From: Natranaerovirga pectinivora | GTDB taxonomy: Bacteria > Bacillota > Clostridia > Lachnospirales > DSM-24629 | NCBI RefSeq assembly: GCF_004342165.1 | Contig: NZ_SMAL01000002.1 | Span: 1-64,000, forward strand | Direction: 5' to 3' | DNA: 64,000 nucleotides | Shown: piece by piece, positions 63,364 to 64,000 of the stretch | Layout of the letters: each line of letters starts with the position of its first letter | Position numbering within the stretch: the stretch's first letter is position 1 | Notes under the pieces: generated by a model | Databases searched by the model: none | The model's input: only the letters and a program-made list of their open reading frames with translations | What the model was told of the DNA's origin: nothing | Program-made: the position numbers and the translations under genes

Positions 63364-63523
63364 TCAGGGTAAGATAAGTAGAAACAGTTATAATATAAGT
63401 TATCAGGGAGTAAAATGGTTTATCCAAAACTGTATTTATTGTAATAATATGGAAAGTGTTCTATAATTAAAATTAATTAACTCATTAGAATCCAATATAA
63501 ATCATTAAGGAGTGTGACGCGTT

Positions 63524-64000
63524 TTGGAACAGGAAAAAAGATATATAATAAATCCATTTAAGATTGACATAGCCCCCATGAAAAGGTTATTACTGGTGAA
63601 TTTCGAAAAAGACCCGGATATGATTTATATAGGGTTTGAGCCCCAAGTATTCGAGGATAATATCCATGGAAAAGGTCATTTGGTCATTGGATGGAGGCAG
63701 GATGGCAAGGTAGATATCTATCATCAACCAAGCCTAAAACTTGATCCAGAAAAATATGATATTGTGGGTAAAGGACTAGCTAATATGGTTGAAAGTGAAT
63801 TGCTGGGAGCTTCTTATGAAGTAAATGACTGTGGGGTTCAAGCATATTATGAATTTAAAGATATCAACAGTAGAAATATAATAATAAAAATCAAAGAGAA
63901 TAATCCCAAAAAAAGAAAGCCCTTTGGATTACTTGCCCCTATGGGTGATGCAGCAGAAAACCCTTCTGCAATGCCTTTAGTACTCTTACATGATTTTTAT
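63524..64000 (+). CDS. Hypothetical protein, cut by the window end
   Basis: An open frame starts at TTG 63524, about 11 bases after AAGGAG, and runs off the end with 159 codons (NPFKIDIAPMKRLLLVNFEK, GKGHLVIGWRQDGKVDIYHQ, GLLAPMGDAAENPSAMPLVL). I do not recognise the family. It is mixed alpha/beta without a signal peptide. A second possible start is ATG 63580. Confidence 0.6.
   Translation, partial: MEQEKRYIINPFKIDIAPMKRLLLVNFEKDPDMIYIGFEPQVFEDNIHGKGHLVIGWRQDGKVDIYHQPSLKLDPEKYDIVGKGLANMVESELLGASYEVNDCGVQAYYEFKDINSRNIIIKIKENNPKKRKPFGLLAPMGDAAENPSAMPLVLLHDFY

Overview
The window is AT-rich DNA from a Gram-positive anaerobe, most likely a member of Clostridia (Bacillota). The signs are strong purine-rich ribosome binding sites, frequent TTG/GTG starts, lipobox lipoproteins, U-tailed terminators, several radical SAM enzymes, a CZB-type chemoreceptor and Firmicute-type toxin-antitoxin and recombinase genes. 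An Alkaliphilus-like clostridium is my best guess; no rRNA or tRNA is present to anchor it.

Layout. Bases 1-9.5 kb are an accessory graveyard: an AbiE toxin-antitoxin locus with an intact antitoxin and an amber-interrupted toxin, an amidase/SPOR remnant, an interrupted serine recombinase, a secreted amidase-like protein with a lipoprotein, a DUF2971 protein, an intact Phd/RelE module and insertion-sequence scars. From 9.7 to 14.9 kb lies a specialised Hsp70 module: grpE, dnaK, a membrane TPR protein and a J-domain/TPR protein whose HPD motif reads PPE. A decayed zinc-ribbon/DUF6273 gene with a GC-rich lectin-like 3' segment and more IS scars follow (14.9-17.3 kb).

Bases 17.4-23.6 kb form a compact six-gene operon: amidohydrolase, P-loop kinase, two cobalamin-type radical SAM proteins, a third SPASM-like radical SAM protein and a pyrophosphatase-like protein. 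It looks like an uncharacterised small-molecule, possibly nucleoside, pathway. Bases 23.7-34.3 kb form a translationally coupled five-gene operon: membrane-anchored SF1 helicase, a large protein ending in a HEPN motif, a coiled-coil protein with a DUF2997-like tail, a ClpB-like AAA+ protein and an NrdG-like radical SAM activase. It has the look of a conflict or stress system and is the best candidate here for an undescribed one.

From 34.4 to 39.4 kb come a second Phd antitoxin with a dead toxin, recombinase scars, a divergent Xre regulator carrying a CarH-like B12/light-sensing motif, a zinc-binding chemoreceptor, a group II intron remnant and IS ends. Bases 39.5-47.5 kb hold a signalling operon: HEPN/kinase/zinc-ribbon protein, vWA protein, PP2C phosphatase, a Sel1-repeat giant and a small conserved protein (a TerY-P-like triad with extras). 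After more decayed genes (47.6-52.3 kb, with an intact phosphodiesterase) the right end is housekeeping-like. It has a YczE-type membrane protein, a two-component system flanked by lipoproteins, a class C serine hydrolase, a polysaccharide deacetylase split by a -1 frameshift at a perfect slippery heptamer, and a partial gene running off the end.

Several toxin or mobile genes are broken by nonsense codons while their antitoxins remain intact. Copies of one recombinase-linked element, one hairpin repeat and one IS3-type element recur across the window, so it has been an integration hotspot.
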